Origin: Butyrivibrio hungatei NK4A153
GTDB taxonomy: Bacteria; Bacillota; Clostridia; Lachnospirales; Lachnospiraceae
Reading direction: 5' to 3'
Length of the DNA stretch: 64,000 nt
Assembly: GCF_000424465.1 (NCBI RefSeq)
Contig: NZ_AUJY01000002.1
Location: 248,001 to 312,000, forward strand
Shown here: piece after piece, positions 30,921 to 40,298 of the stretch
How positions within the stretch are numbered: the stretch's first letter is position 1
Layout of the letters: each line of letters starts with the position of its first letter
Made by a program: the position numbers and the translations under genes
The notes under the pieces: generated by a model
Database searches by the model: none
What the model saw: only the letters and a program-made list of their open reading frames with translations
Told to the model about the DNA's origin: nothing

Positions 30921-32111
30921 ATGAAGAAGAGAATAATAAGTTTAATTGTGGGTGTGACGACAGTAGCAATGCTAACTTGTGGATGTACTGCGATCAATAA
31001 CGATGCAGACACTGCACTGGAATTTATAAACGACGATCTTGCAACAAGCATGACAGGTAAAAGCGATGAGGCTTCAGAGGCAGGCACATTGGTTTTGGCA
31101 GAAGATATTTATAAGCCTACACTTGATGAAGCAGCAGCCGCAGCTTCAGTGGAGGAAACTAAAGAGGAAGAACCTCAGGAGCAGGTAGATGAAGACAAAG
31201 TAGTAATGGTATTTATCGGCGACAGCCAGATTGAGAACGGAAGAGACAGCGGCAACGATCTTGCTTCTCTTGTATCTGAAAGAGTTCCGAATTCTGTCGC
31301 ATATAATCTCGGAATCGGTGGAACAACCGCTGCACTTGAGCATTCAACTACAGATTCATCATTGTCTAAGTGGGATTCTATTTCTTTTAACGGAATAACC
31401 TACGGTCTTGCGGGAAAGATTGACAGAGACAGAGTTTTTCAGAATTATCCCCACGTTCTGAGTAATATGAATAATATAAATCCTGAGAAGGTTGATTATT
31501 ACTTTATAGAATATGGTGCAAACGATTTTTTTGATAAAATGCCGCTTGATAAAACACAGTTTGAAGGCAATCCGCTTCATTCATATTATGAAGCTCTTGA
31601 AGAAGGCGTGAGAACTCTTAAGGAGATCAGTCCCAATGCAAGAATTGTCCTTATGACTCCTTTCTACGGAATTTATAAGGATACCAATGGAAAGTTCCTT
31701 GGCGATTCTTATGTAGTAAGTTACGGAATAGATACTCTTGCAAATTATGCAAGAAAAGCACTTAATGTAGCGGAAGATCTTGATCTTATCGATTTTGATG
31801 CGATGAACGACGACAAGAAGTGCGATCTCTACCTTGATACGGCGGAAGAGTATCTTTTGGACGGAACGCACCTCACATTAAAGGGAAGACAGGTATTTTC
31901 AAGGCTTCTTGCTCATATCCCCAACTACTATGAGGAAAATGAGCCATTCGCATACCTTGAGAATGACACTATCAAAATTGGCCAATTCGATCCCGATGAG
32001 TATTTCATGATCTCGGATGACAAGCTCAGAGATAATTATCCCGAGGCTTATGAGAAGCTCAAATCCGGAGCATATCCGCTCGCCAGAGAGCACGGCGCAG
32101 GAGCTGAGTAA
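30921..32111 (+). CDS. GDSL/SGNH-hydrolase lipoprotein
   Basis: 396 residues. The signal peptide ends in LTCGC (lipobox), followed by an acidic spacer (about residues 25-90) rich in Glu and Ala. The SGNH domain has block I FIGDSQ, the oxyanion region NLGIGGTT, block III EYGANDFF and block V DGTHLT, so the Ser-Asp-His set is complete. Such proteins deacylate or transacylate polysaccharides or lipids; the substrate is unknown. AGGAGGAAAA before ATG 30921 fixes the start. Its stop codon lies at the outer edge of the first giant palindrome (32106-32371). Confidence 0.85.
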   Translation: MKKRIISLIVGVTTVAMLTCGCTAINNDADTALEFINDDLATSMTGKSDEASEAGTLVLAEDIYKPTLDEAAAAASVEETKEEEPQEQVDEDKVVMVFIGDSQIENGRDSGNDLASLVSERVPNSVAYNLGIGGTTAALEHSTTDSSLSKWDSISFNGITYGLAGKIDRDRVFQNYPHVLSNMNNINPEKVDYYFIEYGANDFFDKMPLDKTQFEGNPLHSYYEALEEGVRTLKEISPNARIVLMTPFYGIYKDTNGKFLGDSYVVSYGIDTLANYARKALNVAEDLDLIDFDAMNDDKKCDLYLDTAEEYLLDGTHLTLKGRQVFSRLLAHIPNYYEENEPFAYLENDTIKIGQFDPDEYFMISDDKLRDNYPEAYEKLKSGAYPLAREHGAGAE

Positions 32112-32371
32112 CGCCGGGGGTATATGTAAACGGACGACCTATATAGCCATTTATAACAGTCGTTTCGTGTGTTGACATTCAAGACATAAAAATTCAGAGC
32201 TACTTATTCTTCGCTCCAAAACTCGCCCATAGATGGGCTCAAACAGTTGGAGCGAGAACAGAATAAGCAGCTCTTCTTTTTTGTGTTCTTGAATGTGACA
32301 ACACGCGAAAAGACTGTTATAAATGGCTATATAGGTCTGTTGTTTATTATGTACCGCACGGCGTTTACTAA
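32106..32371. repeat. giant imperfect palindrome, copy 1 (about 265 bp)
   Basis: The left half (from the end of the SGNH gene) is complementary to the right half almost throughout. A perfect 26-bp pairing joins 32136-32161 with 32312-32337, outer pairing reaches GTAACGCCG and CGGCGTTTAC, and the inner arms carry GTTGACATTCAAG (32171-32183) against CTTGAATGTGACAAC (32288-32302). The centre is a 63-bp core (32204-32266) itself made of TTCGCTCC...GCCCAT and ATGGGC...GGAGCGAG. No open frame of interest lies inside. Transcribed, it would form one very long hairpin. Confidence 0.88.
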
Positions 32372-32850
32372 GGTGTTACTTGCGCTATAGATTCTTAAAT
32401 AATGTAATTGCTATAAAGCAAATATTGTGATAAAATGTTAATACTTTGTTAATGTAGCGTATACTTATGAAGGCGTACAGGTGGGCTATTCGCCACTACG
32501 CAGTTCCATAAGTCAGGTTTTCACAGTATTTATGTGAGTTGTAACATTCAAGAGCATAAGCAAGCGGAAATCTTTATTCTGTTCTCGCTCCGTTTGTTTG
32601 AGCCCATTTATGGGCGAGTTTAGGAGCGAAGAATAAAGATTACCGCTTGCTTATGCCTTGAATGTCAACGAACATAACCCCTGTGAAAACCTGACTTATG
32701 GAACGCATATCGCCAATATCCCCCAAATGTCGCACATGGAGTGGCATGGAGTGCTATCTTGAAGAATGTTATGGGGTAGGGTATACTACTATTATTGTTC
32801 GTCTCCAAGATAATGAACGGACGATTATTTAGAAAATGAGGGTAAATGTG
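32112..32850. other. 739-base gene-free stretch
   Basis: Holds two giant palindromes (32106-32371 and 32472-32733) separated by about 100 AT-rich bases (32372-32471) with TATACT at 32460-32465 but no well-spaced -35. After the second palindrome, TATACT at 32780-32785 lies upstream of the FAD-enzyme gene and may be its -10. No credible coding frame on either strand and no RNA gene known to me was recognised. Confidence 0.7.
32472..32733. repeat. giant imperfect palindrome, copy 2 (about 262 bp, inverted relative to copy 1)
   Basis: A perfect 23-bp pairing joins 32504-32526 with 32681-32703, and a perfect 14-bp pairing joins 32554-32567 with 32643-32656. Weaker outer pairing extends to GGCGTAC and GTCGC. 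The central 63 bp (32574-32636) is the reverse complement of the copy 1 core with about 58 of 63 bases identical, and the same GTTGACATTCAAG-type arms flank it (32538-32552 and 32657-32669). The outer stems of the two copies differ strongly in sequence but each remains self-complementary. Confidence 0.88.
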
Positions 32851-34434
32851 ATGAAGAAGGCCTTAATTATTGGTGCGGGTCCTGCGGGGCTTACTGCTGC
32901 TTATGAGCTTTTGACCAAGTCAAAGGATTATCAGGTAGTAATCTTTGAGGAAACCGACCAGTTTGGAGGAATATCAAGAACTGTAGAGTATAAAGGTAAC
33001 CGCATGGATATGGGCGGTCACAGATTTTTTACCAAGGTTCCCGAAGTTAATGCATGGTGGGATAAGATGCTTCCCGGACAGGGAAAACCCACTTATGATG
33101 ATATAGTTCTCGACAGACCGATGAAGATGACAGAGGGCGGTCCTGATCCTGAGAAAACAGACAGAGTAATGCTTAAGAGACATCGTGTCTCACGTATTCT
33201 TTTTGATTCAAAGTTTTACGATTACCCGATTTCACTTAAGGGTGAGACTTTTAAGAACTTTGGCTTTTTGACTACAATGCAGGTTGGATTCTCATATATG
33301 GCTTCTGTTTTCCACAAGAGACCTGAGGACAATCTTGAGAATCTCTATATCAATAACTTTGGCAAGAAGCTTTATTCAATGTTCTTCGAGTATTATACCG
33401 AGAACCTTTGGGGCAGACATCCAAGCGAGATTGATGCTTCATGGGGCAAGCAGAGAACCAAGGGCTTATCTATTTTCGGAATAATCAAGGACTATCTTGG
33501 AAGACTTTTTAAAGTTAAGAACCGTAAGGTTAACACTTCACTCATAGAAGAGTTCAAGTATCCCAAGCTCGGCCCCGGTCAGCTCTGGGACGTAACTGCT
33601 GAGGAGATCAAGAAACTCGGTGGTACAATTATTGTAAATGCAAAGGTTACCGGAATCAGGAAAGACGGCAATCATATCAAAGGCGTATCTTATCTTGTTG
33701 ATGGAAAAGAGATCGAGATTGACGGCGATGTAGTTATCAGCTCAATGCCGATAAAGGATCTCGTTGCAGGAATGAATGATGTTCCCGCTGATCCCGCAAG
33801 AATTGCCGCAGGACTTCCTTACCGTGATTATATGACTCTCGGTGTACTTGTTCCCAAGCTTAATCTTGAGAATAAGACCAAGATCAAGACTATCGGAAAT
33901 ATCGTGCCTGATAACTGGGTATATGTTCAGGATAGAAATGTTAAGATGGGAAGATTCCAGATTTACAACAACTGGTCTCCTTATCTGGTAAAAGATCTTG
34001 AGAATACAGTATGGGTCGGACTTGAGTATTTCTGCTTTGAAGGCGATAACATGTGGAATATGACCGAGGATGAGTTTGCCAAGATGGCAATTGATGAGAT
34101 GGTCAAGCTTAAACTTATCGACAAGGCAGATGAAGTTATCGACTATCACATGGAGAAAGTTAAAAAGGCTTATCCTGCTTACTTTGATACATATGATGAG
34201 ATGGACAAGCTCATCGAGTATCTTGATACTATCGACAATCTCTATTGCGTAGGCAGAAATGGTCAGCATAGATATAACAATATCGATCATTCAATGTGTA
34301 CATCCTTTGAGGCTGTTAAGAATATCATAAGTGGAGAGACAGACCGCAGCAACATATGGAACGTTAACACTGAGGAGGAATACCATGAAACATCTACTTC
34401 CGAAGATGAAGCAGATGAGGTGGAAATAGATTGA
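32851..34434 (+). CDS. FAD/NAD(P)-dependent oxidoreductase, UDP-galactopyranose-mutase-like
   Basis: 527 residues. The N-terminal dinucleotide-binding motif is [18 protein letters not shown] with [24 protein letters not shown] and the late [18 protein letters not shown] are typical of the UDP-galactopyranose mutase / protoporphyrinogen-oxidase-like family encoded beside glycosyltransferases in surface-glycan loci. It may isomerise or oxidise a sugar nucleotide or lipid-linked sugar; the reaction is not established for this subfamily. GAGGGT at 32838-32843 is well spaced for ATG 32851, so this start is preferred to ATG 32836. The C-terminus ends in an acidic Glu/Asp tail. A terminator separates it from the following GT2 gene. 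Confidence 0.82.
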   Translation: MKKALIIGAGPAGLTAAYELLTKSKDYQVVIFEETDQFGGISRTVEYKGNRMDMGGHRFFTKVPEVNAWWDKMLPGQGKPTYDDIVLDRPMKMTEGGPDPEKTDRVMLKRHRVSRILFDSKFYDYPISLKGETFKNFGFLTTMQVGFSYMASVFHKRPEDNLENLYINNFGKKLYSMFFEYYTENLWGRHPSEIDASWGKQRTKGLSIFGIIKDYLGRLFKVKNRKVNTSLIEEFKYPKLGPGQLWDVTAEEIKKLGGTIIVNAKVTGIRKDGNHIKGVSYLVDGKEIEIDGDVVISSMPIKDLVAGMNDVPADPARIAAGLPYRDYMTLGVLVPKLNLENKTKIKTIGNIVPDNWVYVQDRNVKMGRFQIYNNWSPYLVKDLENTVWVGLEYFCFEGDNMWNMTEDEFAKMAIDEMVKLKLIDKADEVIDYHMEKVKKAYPAYFDTYDEMDKLIEYLDTIDNLYCVGRNGQHRYNNIDHSMCTSFEAVKNIISGETDRSNIWNVNTEEEYHETSTSEDEADEVEID

Positions 34435-34450
34435 CGATACATTAAATTTT

Positions 34451-34488
34451 AATGCGGTGCTTTATGATGATACAGCACCGCATTTTTT
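34451..34488 (+). terminator. rho-independent terminator abutting the GT2 ribosome binding site
   Basis: Perfect 11-bp stem AATGCGGTGCT / AGCACCGCATT (34451-34461 with 34474-34484), 12-base loop, then TTTT. TAGGAG, the binding site of the next gene, begins directly after the T-run, so read-through transcripts would hold the hairpin next to the start of the GT2 gene. Confidence 0.88.
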
Positions 34489-34497
34489 AGGAGTATT

Positions 34498-35448
34498 ATG
34501 AAAAAAATAAGTGTTTTGATCCCCTGTTTTAATGAGGTGGAGAACGTGGAGGGTATTTCCTCCGCAATTGAAAATGTCATGAAAAAAGATCTTTCAAACT
34601 ATGATTATGAGATCGTTTTCATAGACAATGCGTCTACAGACGGAACAAGAGATAAGATTGAGAAAATCTGCGAGGGAAATAATAAGATAAAGGCGATATT
34701 TAATGTCACAAATTTCGGACAGTTCAATTCGCCTTTTCATGGCATGTGCTCTCTGGACGGAGACTGCGTCATTCCCGTGTGTGCCGATTTCCAGGATCCG
34801 GTTGAGCTTATTCCCGTATTTGTAAAAAAGTGGGAAGAGGGCCACAAGATCGTCAGCGGGGTAAAATCTTCAAGTAAAGAAAACGGATTAATTTATTTCC
34901 TCAGAACTGTCTACTATAAGACTATAAAGAACATTTCAAGTGTTCAGATGATAGAGCACTTTACAGGTTTTGGTCTTTATGACAAGACCTTTATAACACT
35001 TCTCAGACAGCTTAACGATCCGATTCCGTTCATAAGAGGAATCGTTGCTGAGTACGGAGCCGGTTTCAATATGACAACGGTTGAGTATGAGCAGCCTAAG
35101 AGAAGAGCAGGCAAGACACACAATAATTTCTATACCTTATATGATGCGGCAATGCTCAGTATTACATCATATACAAAGGTGGGATTACGTCTTTGTACTA
35201 TAGCGGGATTTGCTTGTGCAATTATAGATATGATCGTTGCATTTGTATATCTTGTACTTAAGCTTACTCACTGGTACAGCTTCCATGCAGGTTACGCGCC
35301 GATGATCATCGGAATGTTCCTTATCGGTGCAATACAGCTCTTTTTCATAGGGCTTACCGGAGAGTATATCCTTAACATCAACACCAGAGTTATCGGCCGT
35401 CCCATAGTTGTTGAGGAAAAGCGCATCAATTTTGAAAATGATAAATAA
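34498..35448 (+). CDS. GT2 glycosyltransferase with C-terminal membrane helices (bactoprenol-linked type)
   Basis: 316 residues. The GT-A domain has SVLIPCFNEVENV and the DXD-like CADFQDP; two hydrophobic helices at about 230-290 and the ending INTRVIGRPIVVEE are typical of the GtrB/YfdH/CsbB group that loads a sugar onto undecaprenyl phosphate. TAGGAG precedes ATG 34498. An MBOAT gene follows after 39 bases. The FAD enzyme and this GT2 probably belong to the same pathway although a terminator lies between them. Confidence 0.88.
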   Translation: MKKISVLIPCFNEVENVEGISSAIENVMKKDLSNYDYEIVFIDNASTDGTRDKIEKICEGNNKIKAIFNVTNFGQFNSPFHGMCSLDGDCVIPVCADFQDPVELIPVFVKKWEEGHKIVSGVKSSSKENGLIYFLRTVYYKTIKNISSVQMIEHFTGFGLYDKTFITLLRQLNDPIPFIRGIVAEYGAGFNMTTVEYEQPKRRAGKTHNNFYTLYDAAMLSITSYTKVGLRLCTIAGFACAIIDMIVAFVYLVLKLTHWYSFHAGYAPMIIGMFLIGAIQLFFIGLTGEYILNINTRVIGRPIVVEEKRINFENDK

Positions 35449-35487
35449 TGTGACATTACACTGATTTACAGACCACAGGGAGAAACA

Positions 35488-36942
35488 ATGACCTTTATAT
35501 CATTTGCATTCATGGTATTTTTGCCATGCGCCGTTTTGATCAACTTCATAGTTCCGATAAAGTATCGCTATATCTGGCTTCTTATAGCAAGTATGATATT
35601 TTATTCAACTGCAGGCATAGGGGCGATGGTTGTCCTCGTACTTTCTATGCTGTCGGTGTATGCAACAGGTATTTACCTGGGAAAAAAGAAGAAGGCAAAG
35701 CTTGTATTTGTTTTGTGCCTGCTCTTTAATCTCGGAATTCTTTTTGTGTTCAAATATTTTAATTTCTTCATGCAGATTCTGGGTATTGCCACAGAAGGAG
35801 CCTATGGAAATATTCAGCTGAATAATATGATCATTCCTCTCGGACTGTCTTTTTACATACTTAAGTCCGTAGGATATCTGATTGACGTTTACAGGGGAGA
35901 TATTGTCCCTGAAAAGAATTATCTTAAATTTGCTCTTTTTGTTTCATTTTTCCCGCAGATTCTTGCCGGACCTATCGAGAGAGCGGGGAATATGCTGGAA
36001 CAGTTCGATAATCCCAAGCCCATTGATTTTGACAGATTCAGAAACGGTTTTCTTCAGGTGCTTTGGGGATATTTCCTTAAGCTTGTTGTTGCGGACAGAC
36101 TTGCTATTTTTGTAAAAGCTGTATTTGATGCCGAAGACGGTATAAGGGGAACGATATCTTTTGTTGCGATCCTGTTCTATACATTTGAGATTTACGCGGA
36201 TTTTGCGGGCTATTCACATATTTCGATCGGAATAGCAAGGATTCTTGGAATTGATGTAATGAATAACTTTGAGTGCCCTTATCTTGCAAGGTCGATCGCG
36301 GAGTTCTGGAGAAGGTGGCACGTTTCACTTTCGTCATGGTTTAGAGATTATCTGTATATTCCGCTTGGTGGAAACAGAAAAGGAACAATCAGAAAGTTTA
36401 TCAATATACTTATTGTATTTACTGTGAGCGGCCTTTGGCACGGCGCAGATTTTACTTTCCTTGTATGGGGACTTCTTCACGGTGTATATCAGGTGATAGG
36501 AAGTATAGTTACTCCTGTCAGGGACAAAATCACAAAGACATTTAACATTGGAAGAGCAAGTTTTTCACACAGAGTTGTAAAGACGGTGGGAACTTTTATT
36601 CTTGTAGCTTATGCGTGGGTGTTCTTTAGAGCGGACGATATAATGCAGGCTGTAAGGATCATCAGATATTCTTTTGTATTCACTCCGTGGAAATATGTTG
36701 ACGGAAGCATGTACCAGTTCGGGCTTACAAGAGGAAACTTCCTCCTTGGTGTATTTGGCATATTGCTTATGATCATCGTTGATCTTGTGAACAGCAGGGG
36801 AATTGTTATAAGGGAAAAGATACTGTGCCAGGGATTGTGGCTTAGATGGATCATTATGATATTGGGAATCGTAGTTACCGTAGTGTGCGGAATCTGGGGC
36901 CCGGGTTACGATGTGTCGGATTTCATCTATAAGCAGTTTTGA
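35488..36942 (+). CDS. MBOAT-family membrane-bound O-acyltransferase (copy 2)
   Basis: 484 residues, about eleven membrane helices. Motifs: FWRRWHVSLSSWFRDYLYIP, PLGGNRKG and the active His in SGLWHGAD. The N-terminus, MTFISFAFMVFLPCAV, has the usual membrane-entry form. CAGGGAG precedes ATG 35488. Its stop overlaps a possible TTG of the CotH gene that follows. The likely SGNH partner (40299) is not adjacent: CotH, VTC and DUF4956 genes lie between them, all in the same direction with short gaps. Donor and acceptor of the acyl group are unknown. Confidence 0.93.
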   Translation: MTFISFAFMVFLPCAVLINFIVPIKYRYIWLLIASMIFYSTAGIGAMVVLVLSMLSVYATGIYLGKKKKAKLVFVLCLLFNLGILFVFKYFNFFMQILGIATEGAYGNIQLNNMIIPLGLSFYILKSVGYLIDVYRGDIVPEKNYLKFALFVSFFPQILAGPIERAGNMLEQFDNPKPIDFDRFRNGFLQVLWGYFLKLVVADRLAIFVKAVFDAEDGIRGTISFVAILFYTFEIYADFAGYSHISIGIARILGIDVMNNFECPYLARSIAEFWRRWHVSLSSWFRDYLYIPLGGNRKGTIRKFINILIVFTVSGLWHGADFTFLVWGLLHGVYQVIGSIVTPVRDKITKTFNIGRASFSHRVVKTVGTFILVAYAWVFFRADDIMQAVRIIRYSFVFTPWKYVDGSMYQFGLTRGNFLLGVFGILLMIIVDLVNSRGIVIREKILCQGLWLRWIIMILGIVVTVVCGIWGPGYDVSDFIYKQF

Positions 36943-36971
36943 TCTATTTTGAAAAGAGGAGTAGTTTTCGG

Positions 36972-38828
36972 TTGATCGGAGGAAGAAAAGTAAAGAGCAT
37001 ATGGCTCATACTGGCTATGCTTGTTGCGGCATTGTCGGTAACGGTTTTTCTTATAAAGGATAAAGAAAGAAGTGCAGAGAAGTACATAGATTCCGATTTC
37101 GCAATATGGGAGAGCGTGGGATTTGTGGCTTACGGCAATCCTGTTGAAACGGCGAGCGGAATAAATGCGCATTTTGACAGTGACGGTAAGCTGTGCTATG
37201 ACGTATATCTTCCTGTGGATGAGGGAGAAGAAATCGAACTTGTTTGTGATGAAGGTATTGAAGTTACTGTCGGTAATGAAACTTATACAGGTGGAGATGT
37301 TTTAAATGTACCTTTATTTGAAAGATTGAACGGTGAGATAAATGTTCCCGGAGTGGGCACCGAAACGGCTGATTTTAGATTTATAGCGGCAAGTGGGATT
37401 CCTTCAGTATATCTGGGAACATATAATGATACAAAAGATTTTTTGAAGGAAGTAAAGGGAAATACCGCTGCAGGTTTTTGCACAGTTTTAAATGGAGATG
37501 ATTCCAAAGATTATAGCGGAAACTGCAATATTCGTGTTCACGGAAATTCATCCTTTTTCTTCGATAAGAGTTCGTATCAGTTCAATCTTGAATCTGATGT
37601 GGGAATACTTGGGATGCCGGCGCAGCGAAAGTGGGTCCTTATATCGGAGTTTATTGATGGATCATTTATGAAAGATGCCATAATGTACAGGCTTTCTAAG
37701 AATACTGGAGATAAGTATTCTCCTGAGTTTCGCTATGTGAATGTCTATCTGAACGGGCAGTATGAGGGACTTTATCTGCTTTTGCAGAAGGTTGATATCG
37801 ATGGCGGAAATATTGATCTCAATAATCTTGAGGTTGTTAATAATGTTGCCGGCGATAGGAAGATGAACCAAAATAATACCGGAGGATATCTCGTTGAGCT
37901 TGGAGCGGCCGATGCTTTTCAGGATACTCCTGAAAATCTTATTGTAGAGACACCTAACAGATGGATGGAAGTAAAGTCGCCGTCCAATCTTACAGAAGAT
38001 CAGCACAAGTATTTGACAGATCTTGTTAATGAGGCGGAACAGGCTCTTTATCTTTCTGACGGTGAAAAGACCGAATCGGGGAAAACATGGTCTGACTATT
38101 ATGATCCCGAATCATGGATGCGCCAGTATGTGTTTCAGGAGATATCGATAAATTATGATACGGAGTATAACAGCGAGTTTTTCCATATTAAAGAAAACGA
38201 TAGGAAGTTATACGGCGGTCCGGCCTGGGACTTTGATAAGTCAATAAACGATTATGTTTCCTTTATTCAGAATGAAAGATTGAATTATATGATCAGATCG
38301 ATTCACAATAATTCAATAGTAGTAAAGGATAAAGACAATTCGGGAGTAATGTGGCTTAGGCAGTTTGATTCGCACAAAGATTTCCATGACGGAATGAAGA
38401 AATTTTTCTTTGAAAAGGCTGAGCCGCAACTTAAAAAGATTCTTTCGGAAGATGTGCCTGTATGGGAAAAAGAAATTGAGAAATCGGCAATTGCAGATAC
38501 TTACAGGTGGTCCGTCGAAGATATTGATAATCCGAATGATCCGGCAGATTCTTTTGCAAATTCGGTAAAGAAAATTACCGGAGTCTTTGCTGACAGGACT
38601 AAGTTCCTTGATGCATATTATAAGAATGAAGATGCTTATTATATTGTGACTTTTGTTTTGGATGAAGCCAGAATTGATCTTATGGTTCCCGTAAAAAAGA
38701 ATGGGACGATAGGCGAAGATTCGCTTCCGATTTACAAGGACAGTAATGATTGGTACTATGGCAAAGAGTTATTTACTCCCGAAACCGTGGTCACAAAGGA
38801 CATGGTACTTACGCAGAAACAGCATTAG
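36972..38828 (+). CDS. CotH-family protein (atypical kinase fold), membrane-anchored, copy 2
   Basis: About 618 residues: an N-terminal signal anchor, a region of about 110 residues with beta-sandwich character, the CotH domain (about 120-480) and a C-terminal domain. CotH signatures are NIRVHGNSSFFFDKSSYQF, YLNGQYEGLYLL and the metal-type GGPAWDFDKSIND. AGAGGAG at 36955-36961 suggests TTG 36972 as start; a TTG at 36939 overlapping the MBOAT stop is also in frame, and no early ATG fits. It is followed by VTC and DUF4956 genes, a recurring neighbourhood for CotH in Firmicutes. It probably acts outside the membrane; its phosphate donor there is unclear. Confidence 0.85.
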   Translation: MIGGRKVKSIWLILAMLVAALSVTVFLIKDKERSAEKYIDSDFAIWESVGFVAYGNPVETASGINAHFDSDGKLCYDVYLPVDEGEEIELVCDEGIEVTVGNETYTGGDVLNVPLFERLNGEINVPGVGTETADFRFIAASGIPSVYLGTYNDTKDFLKEVKGNTAAGFCTVLNGDDSKDYSGNCNIRVHGNSSFFFDKSSYQFNLESDVGILGMPAQRKWVLISEFIDGSFMKDAIMYRLSKNTGDKYSPEFRYVNVYLNGQYEGLYLLLQKVDIDGGNIDLNNLEVVNNVAGDRKMNQNNTGGYLVELGAADAFQDTPENLIVETPNRWMEVKSPSNLTEDQHKYLTDLVNEAEQALYLSDGEKTESGKTWSDYYDPESWMRQYVFQEISINYDTEYNSEFFHIKENDRKLYGGPAWDFDKSINDYVSFIQNERLNYMIRSIHNNSIVVKDKDNSGVMWLRQFDSHKDFHDGMKKFFFEKAEPQLKKILSEDVPVWEKEIEKSAIADTYRWSVEDIDNPNDPADSFANSVKKITGVFADRTKFLDAYYKNEDAYYIVTFVLDEARIDLMVPVKKNGTIGEDSLPIYKDSNDWYYGKELFTPETVVTKDMVLTQKQH

Positions 38829-38848
38829 GAAGGACAGAGCAGAATTTT

Positions 38849-39541
38849 ATGGGTAACAGATACAGAAACGAACAGAAGTATCTTCTGAATAAATCTGACG
38901 TCGCTATCCTTAAGATGAGGCTTGATGCCATGATGGAAAAAGATCCGCATGTGCGTGACGGCACGTCTTATCTGATCCGCAGTGTGTATTTTGACGATCC
39001 GAATAATTCCTGTCTTCATGAGAAAGAAGACGGAGTTTTTTTCCGAAGAAAGTGGAGAATCAGAATATATAATTGCAGCGACAAGGTGATACATCTTGAA
39101 TGTAAAGAAAAACTGGGCAATATGACACATAAAGACAGCATCACTGTTTCAAGAGCGGATGTTGAAGCGGCAATGGCGGGAAATATTGAGCCGGATAAGA
39201 ACAGAGAACCTTTATGGAATGATTTTGCATTGCAGGTCATGACAAAAGGCTTCAGACCGGCGACTATTGTTCAATATGAGAGAATCCCGTATATCTGGAG
39301 GCCTTCAAATGTGCGTGTCACGATTGACAGATGTCTTTCTTCGAGCGAGATGTTTGACCGATTTTTTGATGAAGATCTGCCGGTAAGGCCTATTATGGCG
39401 AGGGATCTTGATCTTCTGGAGGTGAAGTATGATACGCTTTTGCCCGATCACTTAAGACAAGTGATGATTCTTGATAATATGAGATATACTTCTTTTTCTA
39501 AATACGAATTGTGCCGTCGAATGCCAATGCAGGCATTTTGA
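38849..39541 (+). CDS. VTC-domain protein (polyphosphate-polymerase-like, triphosphate tunnel fold)
   Basis: 230 residues forming a whole VTC domain. Tunnel residues can be followed in order: RNEQKYLL (Lys), RSVYFDD, RRKWRIRIYN (two Arg), HLECKEK (Glu/Lys), VQYERIPYIW, RVTIDR and the late LLEVKYD. In yeast Vtc4 this fold makes inorganic polyphosphate from ATP. No membrane helix or signal peptide, so cytoplasmic. Activity is inferred from fold residues, as the bacterial CotH-linked VTC proteins are poorly studied. AGGAAGGA lies about 14 bases before ATG 38849. It sits between CotH and DUF4956 as a three-gene module. Confidence 0.88.
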   Translation: MGNRYRNEQKYLLNKSDVAILKMRLDAMMEKDPHVRDGTSYLIRSVYFDDPNNSCLHEKEDGVFFRRKWRIRIYNCSDKVIHLECKEKLGNMTHKDSITVSRADVEAAMAGNIEPDKNREPLWNDFALQVMTKGFRPATIVQYERIPYIWRPSNVRVTIDRCLSSSEMFDRFFDEDLPVRPIMARDLDLLEVKYDTLLPDHLRQVMILDNMRYTSFSKYELCRRMPMQAF

Positions 39542-39584
39542 ACGGATGGCATACGAAGCATAGCATTATAACGGAGGATGAGAA

Positions 39585-40262
39585 ATGAGTTTTAAGGATA
39601 TTTTAAAGAAATCTTTTTTGGAGAATTACGCTCAGACGGAAATGAGCATCAGGACAATAGTAATTGCGATCGCGCTTACATGTGTATTTGCGGTATATAT
39701 TTATCTTTTTTACAGAGTTGTTACAAAAAAGAGCTTTTATTCAAAGAGCTTTAATATCTCTCTTGCATCGATTGCGATCATAACTGCGGCAATTATTCTG
39801 ACTATCCAGTCAAGCGTTGTGGTTTCTCTTGGTATGGTGGGTGCGCTTTCTATCGTAAGATTTCGTACCGCAATAAAAGATCCCATGGACCTTGTGTTCC
39901 TGTTCTGGTCAATTGCTGTCGGAATCATCTGCGGCGCGGGATTGTTTGGAATAGCACTGGTGCTTTCCGCATCGATCACAATACTCATTCTTGTTCTTGA
40001 GCTGGTTCCTCAGGCGAAGGCTCCTCAGATTCTTTTGATAAGCTTCAGAGACAGTGATGAGACCAATGACGGTGTTGAGAAGATTCTTACAGAGAGCAAG
40101 AGCTATTACAGTGAGAAGAGCAGAACAATAACAAACGGACAGATAAGTCTGGCTTTCGAGATCAGAACATCAGACGGAAGAAAGCTTTGCAGCAGCCTTT
40201 CGGGACTTGACGGAGTAAACAGCGTATCACTTCTTAAGCATGACGGTGAAGTTACATATTAA
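39585..40262 (+). CDS. DUF4956 membrane protein (CotH/VTC-associated)
   Basis: 225 residues: a cytoplasmic start, about four membrane helices (residues 25-145) and a soluble C-terminal domain (about 150-225). The diagnostic segment is GMVGALSIVRFRTAIKDP, followed by the helix containing FWSIAVGIICGAG. DUF4956 genes commonly adjoin VTC and CotH genes; their function is unknown, and coupling polyphosphate or phosphate across the membrane is one possibility. GGAGGATGAGAA gives a strong binding site for ATG 39585. Confidence 0.88.
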   Translation: MSFKDILKKSFLENYAQTEMSIRTIVIAIALTCVFAVYIYLFYRVVTKKSFYSKSFNISLASIAIITAAIILTIQSSVVVSLGMVGALSIVRFRTAIKDPMDLVFLFWSIAVGIICGAGLFGIALVLSASITILILVLELVPQAKAPQILLISFRDSDETNDGVEKILTESKSYYSEKSRTITNGQISLAFEIRTSDGRKLCSSLSGLDGVNSVSLLKHDGEVTY

Positions 40263-40298
40263 GCGTAGTGCTGAAGGCACTGACAAGGGCATGAATTT

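Noticed and set aside
32106-32733. Insertion sequence or integron attC cassette explanation for the giant palindromes
   Set aside because: No transposase or integrase gene lies nearby, the conserved part is the centre rather than the ends, and no target-site duplication was recognised; kept open only as a weak alternative.
32112-32850. tRNA, riboswitch or known structured RNA in the long gap
   Set aside because: No cloverleaf, no T-box or SAM-type conserved motif was found; the pairing is one long hairpin per copy.
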